Shown piece by piece: positions 48,280 to 62,428 of a DNA stretch of 64,000 nt. Numbering within the stretch: the stretch's first letter is position 1; every line of letters starts with the position of its first letter. The stretch is from Peribacillus sp. FSL P2-0133 (GTDB taxonomy: Bacteria > Bacillota > Bacilli > Bacillales > DSM-1321): contig NZ_CP150254.1 of NCBI RefSeq assembly GCF_037975445.1, positions 1,610,001 to 1,674,000 on the forward strand, given 5' to 3'. A model generated the notes under the pieces. It was not told the DNA's origin and did no database searches. It saw nothing but the letters and a program-made list of their open reading frames with translations. The position numbers and the translations under genes were made by a program.

Positions 48280-49382
48280 AAAGACAGCTAATTTTAGAAG
48301 ACGGGACAGTATTCCTTGGGGAAGCATTCGGAGGGGACGTAGAAAAAATAGGTGAAGTCGTTTTTAACACAGGAATGACAGGGTACCAGGAGATTCTATC
48401 CGATCCATCCTATTGCGGTCAAATCGTTACACTTACGTATCCATTAATCGGGAACTACGGAATAAACCGGGATGATTTTGAATCCATCAATCCAGCGATA
48501 TCGGGATTCGTCGTTAAGGAAACGGCAGAACTTCCTTCCAACTGGAGAAACCAATTATCACTTGATGAATATCTGAAAATGAAGAACATACCTGGAATAA
48601 GCGGAATCGATACGAGAAAGCTGACTAGAATCATCAGGAAATCAGGTTCACTTAAAGGGGCGCTCTGCAATATCAATAAAGATGCAAAAGAAGTCGTTTC
48701 CCAGTTGAAAGCAACAGTGATTCCTTCTAATCAAGTGAAACAGGTTTCAACAAAAGCACCTTATTCCAGTCCGGGCAGAGGCCCGCGGGTAGTTCTTGTA
48801 GATTATGGCATGAAGCATGGGATTTTACGTGAGTTGACGAAGCGCGGCTGTGATGTCGTGGTTGTGCCTTATAACGTCACGGCCGAAGAAGTGATGCAAT
48901 ATCATCCGGATGGCGTGATGCTTTCAAACGGTCCTGGAGATCCGAAAAGTGTTCATGAGACGCTTGAAATGATCCGTACAATCCAAACTCAAGTGCCATT
49001 ATTCGGAATCTGTTTAGGACATCAATTATTCGCACTGGCAAACGGGGCGGATACGGAAAAATTAAAATTCGGCCATCGAGGTTCTAATCATCCGGTTAGG
49101 GACCTTCGTACCGGAAAGGTATCCATCACATCTCAAAATCATGGATATACAGTAGAAGAGCTTTCCATTGAAAATACAGAACTTATTGTGACACATACAG
49201 CATTGAATGATGATACGATTGAAGGTCTGCGCCATAAAAAGTATCCGGCTTTCACCGTACAATATCACCCGGAAGCATCACCAGGGCCGGAAGATGCCAA
49301 CTACTTATTCAATGAATTCTTACAAATGATTGAAACTGCAACCAACAAGGGGGAAAAAACATGCCAAAACGCACTGATATAA
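48276..49382 (+). CDS. pyrAA: Carbamoyl phosphate synthase, small (glutaminase) subunit PyrAA
   Basis: PyrAA releases ammonia from glutamine for carbamoyl phosphate synthesis by PyrAB. The 368-residue product has the CPSase small-chain N-domain ([14 protein letters not shown]) and a class I glutamine amidotransferase domain with the nucleophile in [11 protein letters not shown] and the His-Glu pair in [14 protein letters not shown] 48276 overlaps the pyrC stop by four bases; in-frame upstream codons are inside pyrC. It overlaps pyrAB by 22 bases. Confidence 0.96.
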   Translation: MKRQLILEDGTVFLGEAFGGDVEKIGEVVFNTGMTGYQEILSDPSYCGQIVTLTYPLIGNYGINRDDFESINPAISGFVVKETAELPSNWRNQLSLDEYLKMKNIPGISGIDTRKLTRIIRKSGSLKGALCNINKDAKEVVSQLKATVIPSNQVKQVSTKAPYSSPGRGPRVVLVDYGMKHGILRELTKRGCDVVVVPYNVTAEEVMQYHPDGVMLSNGPGDPKSVHETLEMIRTIQTQVPLFGICLGHQLFALANGADTEKLKFGHRGSNHPVRDLRTGKVSITSQNHGYTVEELSIENTELIVTHTALNDDTIEGLRHKKYPAFTVQYHPEASPGPEDANYLFNEFLQMIETATNKGEKTCQNALI

Positions 49383-52300
49383 AAAGCATCCTAGTAATTG
49401 GTTCCGGTCCGATCGTCATCGGACAGGCCGCCGAGTTCGATTATGCAGGAACCCAAGCGTGTATAGCCTTAAAAGAAGAAGGTTATCGTGTGATCCTGAT
49501 TAACTCTAACCCTGCTACAATCATGACAGACAGTGAAATGGCTGACGCGGTTTATATCGAACCGATCACATTGGAATTTGTCAGCAAAATCATTCGTAAA
49601 GAGCGCCCGGATGCACTGTTACCTACCTTGGGCGGACAGACTGGCTTGAACATGGCAGTCGAGCTTGCCGAAGCAGGAATCCTGGAAGAATGCAATGTAC
49701 AGATTCTTGGGACCAAACTTTCAGCTATCCAACAAGCGGAAGACCGTGACCTTTTCCGTACGCTAATGAACGATCTAGGGGAACCAGTACCTGATAGCGA
49801 CATTATTCATAACTTGGAAGAGGCTTATACATTCGTTGAACGAGTCGGCTACCCAGTCATTGTTCGTCCTGCCTTCACGCTTGGCGGAACAGGCGGTGGG
49901 ATTTGTGATAACGAAGAGCAGCTGATCGAGATTGTTGAGGGTGGCCTGAAAAGCAGCCCGGTACACCAATGTCTGCTTGAGAAGAGCATTGCCGGTTTCA
50001 AAGAAGTGGAATATGAAGTGATGCGTGATTCAAATGATAATGCGATAGTCGTTTGTAATATGGAAAACTTCGATCCTGTCGGTGTCCATACAGGCGATTC
50101 AATTGTTGCCGCACCAAGCCAAACATTAAGTGACAGAGAGTACCAAATGCTTCGAAATACGTCTTTGAAGATTATCCGTGCCTTGAAGATTGAAGGTGGA
50201 TGTAATGTTCAGCTGGCGCTAGATCCAAACAGCTATCAATATTATGTCATTGAAGTGAACCCAAGGGTCAGCCGTTCGTCGGCACTTGCTTCAAAAGCAA
50301 CAGGATATCCAATTGCAAAGCTTGCAGCAAAGATAGCCGTTGGTTTGACGCTCGATGAAATGATGAACCCTGTCACTGGCAAAACCTATGCCAGCTTTGA
50401 ACCGGCACTGGACTATGTCGTTACGAAAATTCCGCGCTGGCCTTTCGATAAGTTCGAAAGCGCCAACCGTAGGCTCGGGACCCAAATGAAGGCGACCGGA
50501 GAAGTCATGGCAATCGGCCGTACATTCGAGGAATCAATCTTAAAAGCTGTCCGTTCCCTTGAAGCGGGTATATACCATCTTAATTTGAATGACGAGTTTG
50601 AAGATGGAAAAATAGAGAAACGGATCCGAAAAGCGGGAGATGAACGGTTATTCTATATCGGTGAAGCGTTAAGAAGGGGAATAACGATCGAAACAATACA
50701 CGAATGGAGCCAGATCGATTTATTCTTCTTGCATAAGTTGAAAAAGATTATCGACTTTGAAAATCAGCTTAAAGAACATTCTTTTGATTGTGAAGTATTG
50801 CAAAAGGCTAAAGAACTAGGGTTTTCTGACAAAACGATTGCAGAAATATGGGGAGTTCCCGAAATTGACGTCTATGAGTACCGGAAACAGCAAGGAATCA
50901 TCCCTGTTTACAAAATGGTTGATACATGTGCTGCGGAATTCGAATCGGAAACACCGTATTTTTATGGGACATACGAAGATGAGAATGAATCCATCGTTAC
51001 TGACAAGAAAAGTGTCATTGTTCTGGGATCAGGCCCAATTAGAATCGGGCAAGGAGTAGAGTTTGATTATGCGACCGTACATTCGGTATGGGCCATTAAA
51101 GAAGCGGGATATGAAGCGATCATCATCAACAACAATCCCGAAACAGTTTCGACGGATTTCAGTATCTCCGACAAACTTTATTTCGAACCATTGACTATTG
51201 AAGATGTCATGCATGTCATCGATTTGGAAAAACCGGAAGGGGTCATCGTCCAGTTTGGTGGACAGACAGCAATCAACCTTGCAGATGGTCTTGTTGAAAG
51301 AGGAGTGAAGATCCTTGGTACTTCACTTGAAGACCTGGATAGGGCGGAAAATCGCAATAAATTCGAAAGAGCACTTAAGGATTTAGGCATTCCGCAGCCA
51401 AAGGGTAAAACCGCAACATCCGTTGATGAAGCGATCGTCATCGCTGAAGATATTGGTTATCCGGTTTTAGTAAGGCCATCGTATGTTCTCGGAGGAAGAG
51501 CGATGGAAATCGTCTATAAACAAGAAGAATTGCTGCATTACATGAAAAATGCCGTGAAAATAAATCCGGATCATCCTGTCCTGATAGACCGCTACTTAAC
51601 GGGTAAGGAAATCGAAGTCGATGGAATTTCCGATGGCGAAACGGTTGTTATCCCTGGAATCATGGAGCATATCGAACGTGCAGGCGTCCATTCAGGTGAT
51701 TCGATTGCAGTCTATCCGCCTCAAAATTTAACGGAAAAACAAAAAGAAGTAATCATCGATTATACGACCAGATTGGCAAAAGGTTTGAATATAATTGGTC
51801 TCTTGAACATTCAATATGTCATCAGCAATGAAGAAGTGTATGTGATTGAAGTAAATCCACGTTCAAGCCGAACCGTTCCATTCTTAAGTAAAATTACGAA
51901 CGTGCCGATGGCTAACTTAGCCACGAAGGTCATCTTGGGCCACACACTTGAAAGCCAAGGTTACAAATCGGGGTTAGTGCCAGAACAAACTGGAGTCTAT
52001 GTGAAAGTGCCGGTCTTCTCTTTTGCGAAATTAAGAGGTGTGGACATCTCACTCGGACCTGAAATGAAATCGACTGGTGAAGTAATGGGGAAAGATAGCA
52101 CCCTTGAAAAGGCTTTATACAAAGGGCTGGTCGCTTCCGGTTTCAAAATTAAGGGGCATGGTTCGGTGTTATTGACGATATCTGATAAAGATAAGCAAGA
52201 AGCGCTACTTTTAGCAAGACGTTTCCATAATATCGGTTTCAAGCTGATAGCCACCAGCGGAACCGCTGCCTTATTGAAGCAATCCGGCATCCCTACTGCG

Positions 52301-52563
52301 ATTGTCGGTAAAATTGGCGAAGAAGGTACAAACCTGCTGGATGTTATCCGGAACGGGGAAGCACAATTTGTCATAAATACTTTGACAAAAGGTAAGCAGC
52401 CGGCCCGAGATGGTTTCAGAATCCGACGTGAATCGGTTGAAAATGGAGTGACATGCCTAACATCACTTGATACGGCAGAAGCTATTTTAAGAGTGATAGA
52501 ATCCATGACTTTCTCGGCAGAAGCAATGGGAAAAACGGAAAAAAGTCGTGAGGTGAGCTATAT

Positions 52564-52567
<4 letters not shown>
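49361..52567 (+). CDS. pyrAB: Carbamoyl phosphate synthase, large subunit PyrAB
   Basis: PyrAB makes carbamoyl phosphate from bicarbonate, ammonia and two ATP. The 1068-residue product shows the internal duplication of the family: two ATP-grasp halves, with [20 protein letters not shown] at the start and the matching [19 protein letters not shown] near residue 553. Both halves have the [12 protein letters not shown] / [12 protein letters not shown] loops. A C-terminal allosteric MGS-like domain follows (about 930-1060). ATG lies inside the pyrAA end; it ends with an ATGA junction to pyrK. Confidence 0.97.
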
Positions 52568-54962
<2,395 letters not shown>

Positions 54963-54969
<7 letters not shown>

Positions 54970-55598
54970 ATAATAAGATAGCTGAACATCTATTGGAAAT
55001 AAAAGCAGTGTACCTACAGCCGAATGACCCCTTTACTTGGGCATCTGGAATTCAATCACCTATTTATTGTGACAACCGCTTAACCCTTTCATACCCAGAG
55101 GTTCGCAATGAAATAGCGGAAGGATTGAAAGGATTAATTGAACAGAATTTCCCTGAGGCTGAACTGATTGCAGGCACAGCAACTGCCGGCATTCCGCATG
55201 CAGCTTGGGTGAGTGAAAAATTAAATGCACCGATGTGCTATGTTCGATCCAAAGCCAAGGAGCACGGAAAGGGCAATCAAATCGAAGGCCGTGCTGTTCC
55301 AGGACAAAAAGTGGTGGTTGTGGAAGACTTGATTTCAACCGGTGGAAGTGTGATTACTGCTGTTAATGCACTGAAAGAAGCTGGCTGTGATGTTCTAGGA
55401 GTCGTTTCAATCTTTACTTACGAATTGGAAAAAGGAAAAGAAAAATTCGATGCTGAGGGCATTATTAACCATTCATTGAGTGACTACTCGACTTTGATAA
55501 AAGTCGCTAATGAAAAAGGGTACATCACAGCAGAAGAATTGGAAAAGCTAAAAAAATGGCGGGAGAATCCAGCTGATACGGCTTGGATTTCTGCATGA
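54963..55598 (+). CDS. pyrE: Orotate phosphoribosyltransferase PyrE
   Basis: PyrE joins orotate to PRPP, giving OMP for PyrF. The 211-residue product has the type I PRTase PRPP loop [21 protein letters not shown] (about residues 117-137, shown in part) and the flexible-loop lysines [18 protein letters not shown] 54963 follows GGGAGGGAAT. It is the last gene of the pyr operon and is followed directly by a very strong terminator. Confidence 0.96.
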
Positions 55599-55645
55599 AA
55601 ATAGAGGTGGCCCAATCACAAAGGATTGGGCCACCTCTATTTTTT
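55597..55645. terminator. Very strong bidirectional terminator, pyrE / rqcH
   Basis: A perfect 20-bp stem: AAAATAGAGGTGGCCCAATC (55597-55616) pairs with 55623-55642 around a 6-base loop, flanked by A- and T-runs. It ends the pyr operon and the leftward rqcH transcript. Confidence 0.95.
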
Positions 55646-55651
55646 TACCTT

Positions 55652-57373
55652 TCAATCCTTTACAGCTTCCTTTAAGCGTATGACAGTATCGGCATCAGGT
55701 GTAATATATACGGTCTGCTGCTGGTCGTAGATCACGAACCCGGGTTTGGAACCATTCGGTTTCTTAACATGGCGAACTTGTGTGAAATCAACGGGCACTG
55801 AGCTCGATTGCTGTGCTTTACTGAAGAAAGCTGCTAATACGGCTGCCTCTTTTATCGTTTTTTCACTTGGCGATTCATTTCGAATCACAACATGTGAGCC
55901 AGGTATATCTTTGGTATGAAGCCATATTTCATCACGGCGTGCAAACTTATTCGTTAGATAATCATTTTGTTTATTATTCTTCCCGACAAAAATGAGATCT
56001 CCATCTGTAGCATAATATGTTTCAAGCTGCGGTTTTGCATTTGCAGGCTTTTTCATGCCTTTTTTCTTTTTTTGCCTAATGTATCCTTCTTCCTGAAGTT
56101 CTTCGCGAATCTCCTCTATATCTCTGGGTGAAGCTGATTGGAGCTGCTGATGCAAGGCCTCAAAGTAGGCCAATTCCAATTTTGTTTTTTCGATTTGTTC
56201 TTGGACGACTCCGACTGCATTTTTGGACTTTTGGTATCTGGAGAAGTACTTCTGTGCATTATCTGATGGATTTTTTAATGGGTCAAGCGGGATGGTGACC
56301 ATACTTTGTTCTTCATCATAATAATTGACGACTTCTATTTCCTTCATGCCTTTTTTCATTTGATATAGATTAGCTGTAAGAAGCTCACCGAACAACTGAT
56401 ACTGTTCTCCGCGTTCCGTATCTTTTAATGTACGTTCGAGCTTCCCGATTTTTTTTGAGTTTTTTTCTATTTCATTAGTAATGAAACGTTCTACATCCTG
56501 GCTCTTTTGCTTAACCCGATCTCTTTCTGCCTTTCCGAAGTAATAGCGGTCGAGCATCTCGCTCAATGAAGGAAATGTACGTTGATTCCCAGTCAGATGC
56601 TCTAGTGGAAGCATATAAAAAACTTCTTTATTTCCATCTTGTTTGATCATCGCAGTATAGTATTGCTCCGAGATTTCTTGGATAATCTTTAAAAAAGCTG
56701 ATGGAAGGGTCGTGCTGTTGGCAAGTCCAGCCCGGTAAACGGCTTCCTTTGCAACTAATGGTGAAACTCCAGAAAAATGGGCAACAAGCTGTCGATCCAG
56801 CTTTCCTGCATTGAAGTCAATATTCTTCCTTATATCGTCCTCGGTAGCCTCGAAAGGATTCTTCTTTTCTTGTGCGGGCGGGGCCAAATATTCCTGGCCA
56901 GGCAATATCGCCCGATAACTGTTAACGGCATGTGAAACATGCTTAATGCTGTCCAAAATCATATTTCGTTCTTTATCGACTAAAACAATGTTGCTGTGAC
57001 GCCCCATGATTTCGATGATTAACTGCTTTTGAGAGACATCACCAAGCTCATTGCGGCCCTTCACTTCAAAAATGATCATTCTATCAAGTCCATATTGATA
57101 AATATTTTCTATCGTATAGCCCTCGAGGTGCTTCCTAAGAAGCATACAGAACATGGGTGCCTCTTTGGGATTTTCATAACTCTCTTCGGTCATTTGCACC
57201 CTCGAATAACTTGGGTGGGCTGATAATAGGAGCTTATGGTTCTTACCTCCAGCACGAACAACCAGTATTACTTCATTTTTATAAGGCTGATGTACCTTAT
57301 TGATTCGTCCACCTTTTAATAAAGAAGCGATTTCTTCCGTCATCGCTTTCGTGAATAATCCATCAAATGACAT
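55652..57373 (-). CDS. rqcH: Ribosome quality control protein RqcH (YloA, NFACT family)
   Basis: RqcH binds stalled 50S-peptidyl-tRNA complexes and recruits tRNA(Ala) to add C-terminal alanine tails that mark the chain for ClpXP. The 573-residue product has the NFACT-N domain with Asp97-Arg98 (YGLDRM), the pair needed for tRNA recruitment in B. subtilis, two helix-hairpin-helix units, a long coiled coil (about 285-435) and the C-terminal NFACT-R domain ([19 protein letters not shown]). ATG 57373-57371 follows AAAGGAAG. It is also annotated as a fibronectin-binding FbpA homologue. ylmH in this window acts in the same pathway. Confidence 0.95.
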   Translation of the reverse strand: MSFDGLFTKAMTEEIASLLKGGRINKVHQPYKNEVILVVRAGGKNHKLLLSAHPSYSRVQMTEESYENPKEAPMFCMLLRKHLEGYTIENIYQYGLDRMIIFEVKGRNELGDVSQKQLIIEIMGRHSNIVLVDKERNMILDSIKHVSHAVNSYRAILPGQEYLAPPAQEKKNPFEATEDDIRKNIDFNAGKLDRQLVAHFSGVSPLVAKEAVYRAGLANSTTLPSAFLKIIQEISEQYYTAMIKQDGNKEVFYMLPLEHLTGNQRTFPSLSEMLDRYYFGKAERDRVKQKSQDVERFITNEIEKNSKKIGKLERTLKDTERGEQYQLFGELLTANLYQMKKGMKEIEVVNYYDEEQSMVTIPLDPLKNPSDNAQKYFSRYQKSKNAVGVVQEQIEKTKLELAYFEALHQQLQSASPRDIEEIREELQEEGYIRQKKKKGMKKPANAKPQLETYYATDGDLIFVGKNNKQNDYLTNKFARRDEIWLHTKDIPGSHVVIRNESPSEKTIKEAAVLAAFFSKAQQSSSVPVDFTQVRHVKKPNGSKPGFVIYDQQQTVYITPDADTVIRLKEAVKD

Positions 57374-57389
57374 TCTATTTTTACTTCCT

Positions 57390-57542
57390 TTACATAAGAT
57401 TTTCTAAGAACTCATTTTGGCTGCCCATTTTAGCTAATCCCAATTTTTTAGCGAACTGGGTGAAAAGCTGGAGTTGATAGTTCAGGTAAATTGAATGGCT
57501 GCTTTTTTTGGTTCCAGAGATTAAATACAAATTTGGGTCCAT
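57390..57542 (-). CDS. Possible small protein upstream of rqcH, probably frame-broken
   Basis: A 50-codon frame ([10 protein letters not shown].., ending FLENLM) stops 16 bases before the rqcH start. Its C-terminal part, with [19 protein letters not shown], has amphipathic, protein-like composition. It has no ribosome binding site and an immediate upstream stop. A second frame, from ATG 57570, runs into the same region ([19 protein letters not shown]..) and stops at 57448. The two would join into one protein of about 59 residues if the A7 tract (57503-57509 on this strand) lost one base. I do not recognise the product. It may be a pseudogene, a slippage-controlled gene or chance. Confidence 0.4.
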   Translation of the reverse strand: MDPNLYLISGTKKSSHSIYLNYQLQLFTQFAKKLGLAKMGSQNEFLENLM

Positions 57543-57610
57543 TCATCATGATTAGCGGTCGTTCATTCATTAAATTATCCGGATCGTTCTTCTTTCCGCA
57601 ATTCTGTTTA

Positions 57611-57639
57611 ATTATAGCATTATTTTGGACGAGTCTGAA
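57611..57639 (-). promoter_or_regulatory. Candidate promoter for rqcH (and the small upstream frame)
   Basis: On the minus strand TTCAGA (57639-57634), 17-bp spacer, TATAAT (57616-57611) preceded by TGC, an extended -10. The leader before rqcH would be about 230 bases and would include the small frames at 57390-57570. On the rightward side of this 399-bp gap I saw only a short CCTGT/ACAGG hairpin near 57718-57735 before yloB. Confidence 0.65.
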
Positions 57640-57772
57640 TAATCATGGAAGAAGAGCAGGTTGTTTTATGTATCGGTAAGCAGGCAGGTGTTGGATGAGT
57701 AAAGCAAAAAGCGCCTGTTGAGATGTATACAGGAGCCTATTTCATTCTATTCAAAGGGATGTGTGATACTTG

Positions 57773-60451
57773 ATGGAGTTCAAGGAAATGAATAATCAAG
57801 AAATGGAGAAAGCGCTTCAAACAAACGTTACACACGGTTTGGACGATGATGAAGTAAAGGACAGGCTGCGAAAGCATGGCTTTAACGAATTGAAGGAAGG
57901 AGAAAAACAGTCAGCCATTCTTTTATTTTTCGCCCAATTCAAAGATTTCATGGTCATAGTTTTACTTGCCGCGACCTTAGTCTCCGGGATATTGGGTGAA
58001 TATATCGATGCGATTGCCATCATGGCGATTGTTTTTTTGAATGGATTACTTGGGTTTTTTCAAGAACGGAAGGCCGAGAAATCCCTGGATGCCCTAAAGG
58101 AAATGGCTGCGCCGCAAGTTAACATACTTCGGGATGGCCAGTGGCTGAAAGTCCCATCGAGAGAAGTAGTAGTAGGGGATATCCTGAAGTTTTCGAGTGG
58201 TGACCGAATTGGTGCCGATTTACGGATCATCGACCAGTCAAGCCTTGAAATAGAAGAGTCTGCACTTACCGGCGAGTCACTCCCGGCCGTTAAATGTTCT
58301 GATCCATTGATGAATGAGGTTGAAGGTATCGGTGATCAGGAAAATATGGCGTTTATGGGAACGATGGTAACAAGAGGAAATGGGGTAGGAATCGTAATCG
58401 CTACAGGAATGAATACGGCGATGGGCAAGATTGCGGATCTCCTGCAGACTGCAGAAACAAAAGAAACACCTCTTCAACGGAGGTTGGAGCAGCTAGGCAA
58501 AATTTTGATCGTCACGGCTTTAATATTAACTGTAATCGTGGTCCTGACTGGCGTCATTCAAGGGCATGATCTTTATACGATGTTTTTGGCCGGGGTATCT
58601 TTGGCTGTTGCGGCGATTCCTGAAGGCTTGCCAGCCATTGTGACCGTAGCATTGTCTTTGGGCGTTCAGCGTATGATCAAACAAAAAGCGATTGTCCGCA
58701 AGCTTCCTGCCGTAGAAACGCTTGGCTGCGCAACGGTGATTTGCTCAGATAAGACAGGTACACTGACACAAAACAAAATGACGGTGACGAAGGTCTGGAG
58801 TGGAGGGAAAACTTGGGATGTCGGCGGTACTGGTTATAATCCTGTCGGAGAGTTTTCCTTAGAGGGAGTTTCAGTTGCCCCGAAAAACCATAATGCCTTG
58901 CTTCAAATAATTACATTCGGCATGCTCTGTAATAAAGCCGAGTTAAAGGATGATGGTAAACGATATATTTTGGACGGTGATCCGACAGAAGGGGCGATGT
59001 TGGTCACGGCAATGAAAGCGGGCTTGACGAGGGAACACTTGTCTAAGCGGTTTACGATAGTCAAGGAGTTTCCATTTGACTCGAGCCGCAAAATGATGAG
59101 TGTCATAGTGAAGGATGATAAAGATAATCATTTCGTCATCGTAAAAGGGGCCCCTGATGTATTGATCGCCCAGTCCGACACGATTCTTTGGGAAGGAAAG
59201 TCGGAAATATTGAATCAGAAGAGTAAGGAAAGGGTGCAACAGGACATGAATGAGCTTGCCTCTCAGGCACTTCGAATGATTGCTGTTGGTTATAAACCCC
59301 TTTCAAAAGGAACGATTTTGCTTCATGAAACCGAAGCTGAGCGCAATTTGACCTTCATGGGACTGCAAGGCATGATCGATCCCCCACGTCCGGAAGTGAA
59401 GCAGGCAGTTAAGGAATGCAGGGATGCCGGAATCAAAACTGTCATGATTACTGGCGACCATGTAATAACAGCAAAGGCAATAGCTAAAGAACTTGGTATT
59501 TTAAAAGGAAAAGACCGCGTACTAGAAGGACGGCAATTGGCCGACATGGAAGTAGGGGAACTTGAGGAAGTTGTTGAAAGTGTTTCGGTATTTGCCCGCG
59601 TTTCCCCGGAACATAAGTTGAAAATCGTAAAAGCCTTGCAAAATAAAGGACATGTCGTTGCAATGACAGGGGATGGTGTCAATGATGCCCCTGCGATAAA
59701 ATCAGCGGATATTGGTATATCCATGGGTATCACGGGTACTGATGTCGCTAAGGAAGCTTCTTCCTTGATATTGGTTGACGACAATTTTGCCACAATTAAA
59801 TCGGCCATCAAAGAAGGCAGGAATATTTACGAAAACATCAGGAAGTTCATCCGTTATCTGCTTGCTTCCAATGTTGGGGAGATTTTGGTCATGTTTTTTG
59901 CGATGCTATGTGCCTTGCCGTTACCTTTGATACCAATCCAGATCTTATTCGTGAACCTTGTTACCGACGGACTGCCTGCGATGGCATTGGGACTGGATTC
60001 CGCAGAAGAAGATGTAATGAAAAGAAATCCAAGAAATGCTAATGAAGGTGTTTTTGGAAGAGGGCTTGGCTGGAAGATCATCTCTCGTGGTTTTCTGATC
60101 GGGATTTCTACATTGATCGCATTTTATGTGGTATACCGTGCAAATCCGGATAATCTTGCTTATGCACAAACGATTGCGTTCGCTACCTTGGTCCTGGCTC
60201 AGCTAATACATGTATTCGATTGCCGAAGCGAACGTTCGATCTTCTCGAGAAATCCATTCGGTAACCTTTATCTAGTGGGGGCGGTACTGTCCTCCCTATT
60301 ATTGATGGTAGCCGTCATGTATGTGCAGCCTCTACAAACAATCTTTCATACGGTACCGATTTCGGGAAGGGATTGGCTATTAGTTATAGGGATGGCATCC
60401 ATTCCAACTTTTTTACTGGCTGGAACCTTTTTAGCAAGAAAAGCACAATGA
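57773..60451 (+). CDS. yloB: P-type Ca2+-transporting ATPase YloB
   Basis: A P2A-type (SERCA-like) calcium pump of 892 residues; the B. subtilis homologue is expressed in sporulation and contributes to spore resistance. It has about ten transmembrane helices and the full catalytic set: TGES (about residue 170), the phosphorylated aspartate in CSDKTGTLTQNKMT (about 330), KGAPD in the nucleotide domain, and TGDGVNDAPAIK at the hinge. Membrane motifs AAIPEGLPA and NLVTDGLPA supply calcium ligands. ATG 57773 matches the family start; a TTG one codon earlier is also possible. Spacing to GGGATG is long. Confidence 0.93.
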   Translation: MEFKEMNNQEMEKALQTNVTHGLDDDEVKDRLRKHGFNELKEGEKQSAILLFFAQFKDFMVIVLLAATLVSGILGEYIDAIAIMAIVFLNGLLGFFQERKAEKSLDALKEMAAPQVNILRDGQWLKVPSREVVVGDILKFSSGDRIGADLRIIDQSSLEIEESALTGESLPAVKCSDPLMNEVEGIGDQENMAFMGTMVTRGNGVGIVIATGMNTAMGKIADLLQTAETKETPLQRRLEQLGKILIVTALILTVIVVLTGVIQGHDLYTMFLAGVSLAVAAIPEGLPAIVTVALSLGVQRMIKQKAIVRKLPAVETLGCATVICSDKTGTLTQNKMTVTKVWSGGKTWDVGGTGYNPVGEFSLEGVSVAPKNHNALLQIITFGMLCNKAELKDDGKRYILDGDPTEGAMLVTAMKAGLTREHLSKRFTIVKEFPFDSSRKMMSVIVKDDKDNHFVIVKGAPDVLIAQSDTILWEGKSEILNQKSKERVQQDMNELASQALRMIAVGYKPLSKGTILLHETEAERNLTFMGLQGMIDPPRPEVKQAVKECRDAGIKTVMITGDHVITAKAIAKELGILKGKDRVLEGRQLADMEVGELEEVVESVSVFARVSPEHKLKIVKALQNKGHVVAMTGDGVNDAPAIKSADIGISMGITGTDVAKEASSLILVDDNFATIKSAIKEGRNIYENIRKFIRYLLASNVGEILVMFFAMLCALPLPLIPIQILFVNLVTDGLPAMALGLDSAEEDVMKRNPRNANEGVFGRGLGWKIISRGFLIGISTLIAFYVVYRANPDNLAYAQTIAFATLVLAQLIHVFDCRSERSIFSRNPFGNLYLVGAVLSSLLLMVAVMYVQPLQTIFHTVPISGRDWLLVIGMASIPTFLLAGTFLARKAQ

Positions 60452-60468
60452 TATATGATATAATCTTT

Positions 60469-60506
60469 AAGGTGGTAGAGTCATGCTCTATTGCCTTTTT
60501 ATTTTT
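60469..60506 (+). terminator. Intrinsic terminator after yloB
   Basis: AAGGTGGTAGAG (60469-60480) pairs with CTCTATTGCCTT (60486-60497), using three G-T pairs, followed by a T-rich stretch. A TGATATAAT extended -10-like string just before it (60456-60464) would be cut off by it, so it is probably not used. Confidence 0.75.
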
Positions 60507-60607
60507 TGTAGTATTTTATTTGTGAGCTTAAGTTTTCGTGCTGTAGCTAATATATAATGAAAGTTAAAGGCCAAATTACTACATTATGTTTGATAGGATG
60601 TGGAACC

Positions 60608-61483
60608 ATGGTTACCAGTATGACGGGCTATGGAAGAGAAGAAGCGGAAAACGAACAGGTCAAGGTTTTTGCCGAAATTAAGACCGTGAACCATCGTTTT
60701 TGTGAATATACGATTCGGATGCCGCGCCAGCTTTTGGTTTTGGAAGAAAAGGTAAAGAAGAAGGCGAATCAATACATAAGAAGGGGACGGGTGGAAATCT
60801 TCATCACAGTGGAAGGTGAGAGCCTGGTTTCCAAAAAGGTGAAGATCGAATGGAATCTTGCGGATCAGTATGTGGGTTTGATGGATGAAGTCAAGCGAAA
60901 GTACAATCTGGAAAGTTCCATTGCATTACAGGATATGCTGCAACTTGAATCGATTTTCATAACGGAAGAAGTACCTGCGGTTCCTGCCGATTTGGAATCC
61001 CTGTTATTGAAGGCTGTCACGGGGGCATTGGAAAATCTGAAAAAAATGCGGAACCTGGAAGGTCAGGAACTGGCCTTGGACATGAAACGCCAGCTGAAAA
61101 AGTTCGGTGAGATTGTAGCAGGGGTCAAAATGCATGCACCTTCAGTCGTCGAGAAATATAAAGCCCGGTTGGAAATCAAACTGGCTGAGTTGACTGAAGG
61201 ATTGATTGAAGATAGCCGCATTGTTACAGAAGCGGCCATTTTTGCTGATAAATGTGATATAAATGAAGAACTGACCAGACTCGATAGCCATGTACAGCAA
61301 TTTTCAAGGACGCTTACCCATAGTGAACCAATTGGAAGGAAACTTGACTTCCTTGTCCAGGAAATGAACAGGGAAGTCAATACGATTGGATCAAAGGCAA
61401 ATGATTCAGCCATTACCAAAGAAGTGGTGGAAATGAAAAGTCTTCTTGAAAAATTAAAGGAACAGGTTCAAAATATCGAGTAG
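60608..61483 (+). CDS. yloC: YicC-family endoribonuclease YloC
   Basis: A 291-residue YicC/YloC protein, the same length as in B. subtilis. It has the conserved N-terminus MVTSMTGYGR, the KTVNHRFCEYTIRMPRQL segment and the C-terminal EMNREVNTIGSKANDSAITKEVVEMKSLLEKLKEQVQNIE region (shown in part), which is the DUF1732 signature. E. coli YicC is reported as an endoribonuclease; the Bacillus role is less clear. ATG 60608 fits the conserved start; a longer in-frame ATG at 60557 overlaps a TATAAT-like sequence. Confidence 0.9.
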   Translation: MVTSMTGYGREEAENEQVKVFAEIKTVNHRFCEYTIRMPRQLLVLEEKVKKKANQYIRRGRVEIFITVEGESLVSKKVKIEWNLADQYVGLMDEVKRKYNLESSIALQDMLQLESIFITEEVPAVPADLESLLLKAVTGALENLKKMRNLEGQELALDMKRQLKKFGEIVAGVKMHAPSVVEKYKARLEIKLAELTEGLIEDSRIVTEAAIFADKCDINEELTRLDSHVQQFSRTLTHSEPIGRKLDFLVQEMNREVNTIGSKANDSAITKEVVEMKSLLEKLKEQVQNIE

Positions 61484-61536
61484 TCGGTTTATGATGAACC
61501 TAACAAGGTGACAATAGATATGAATGGGGGACAAAA

Positions 61537-61800
61537 ATGTCAATAAAGCTCATTAATATTGGTTTTGGGAATATCGTTTCCGCAAACCGGATCGTATCAA
61601 TCGTGAGCCCGGAATCGGCTCCGATCAAAAGGATCATCCAAGACGCCCGGGACCGCGGATCCTTAATAGATGCTACATATGGTAGAAGAACCAGGGCCGT
61701 AATAATTACAGACAGCGACCATGTTATCTTATCTGCCGTTCAACCGGAAACGGTTGCCGCACGGCTCCAAGATAGAGATGACAGCGTAGAAGAGGGGTAA
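61537..61800 (+). CDS. remA: Extracellular matrix regulator RemA (YlzA)
   Basis: RemA is a DNA-binding activator needed for biofilm matrix operons (eps, tapA) and for osmoprotection genes in B. subtilis. The 87-residue product is closely similar: [20 protein letters not shown] at the N-terminus, [23 protein letters not shown] in the middle with the arginines of the DNA-binding surface, then [19 protein letters not shown] follows GGGGGAC. It sits between yloC and gmk as in B. subtilis. Confidence 0.95.
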   Translation: MSIKLINIGFGNIVSANRIVSIVSPESAPIKRIIQDARDRGSLIDATYGRRTRAVIITDSDHVILSAVQPETVAARLQDRDDSVEEG

Positions 61801-61804
61801 CTGA

Positions 61805-62425
<621 letters not shown>

Positions 62426-62428
62426 ATT

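Noticed and set aside
57491..57679. 62-codon rightward frame between rqcH and yloB
   Set aside because: No ribosome binding site and no recognisable family; it is antisense to the more protein-like minus-strand frames and the rqcH promoter.
60456..60464. TGATATAAT as a promoter for yloC
   Set aside because: It lies immediately before the yloB terminator, has no -35 at the proper distance, and any transcript would be ended at once.
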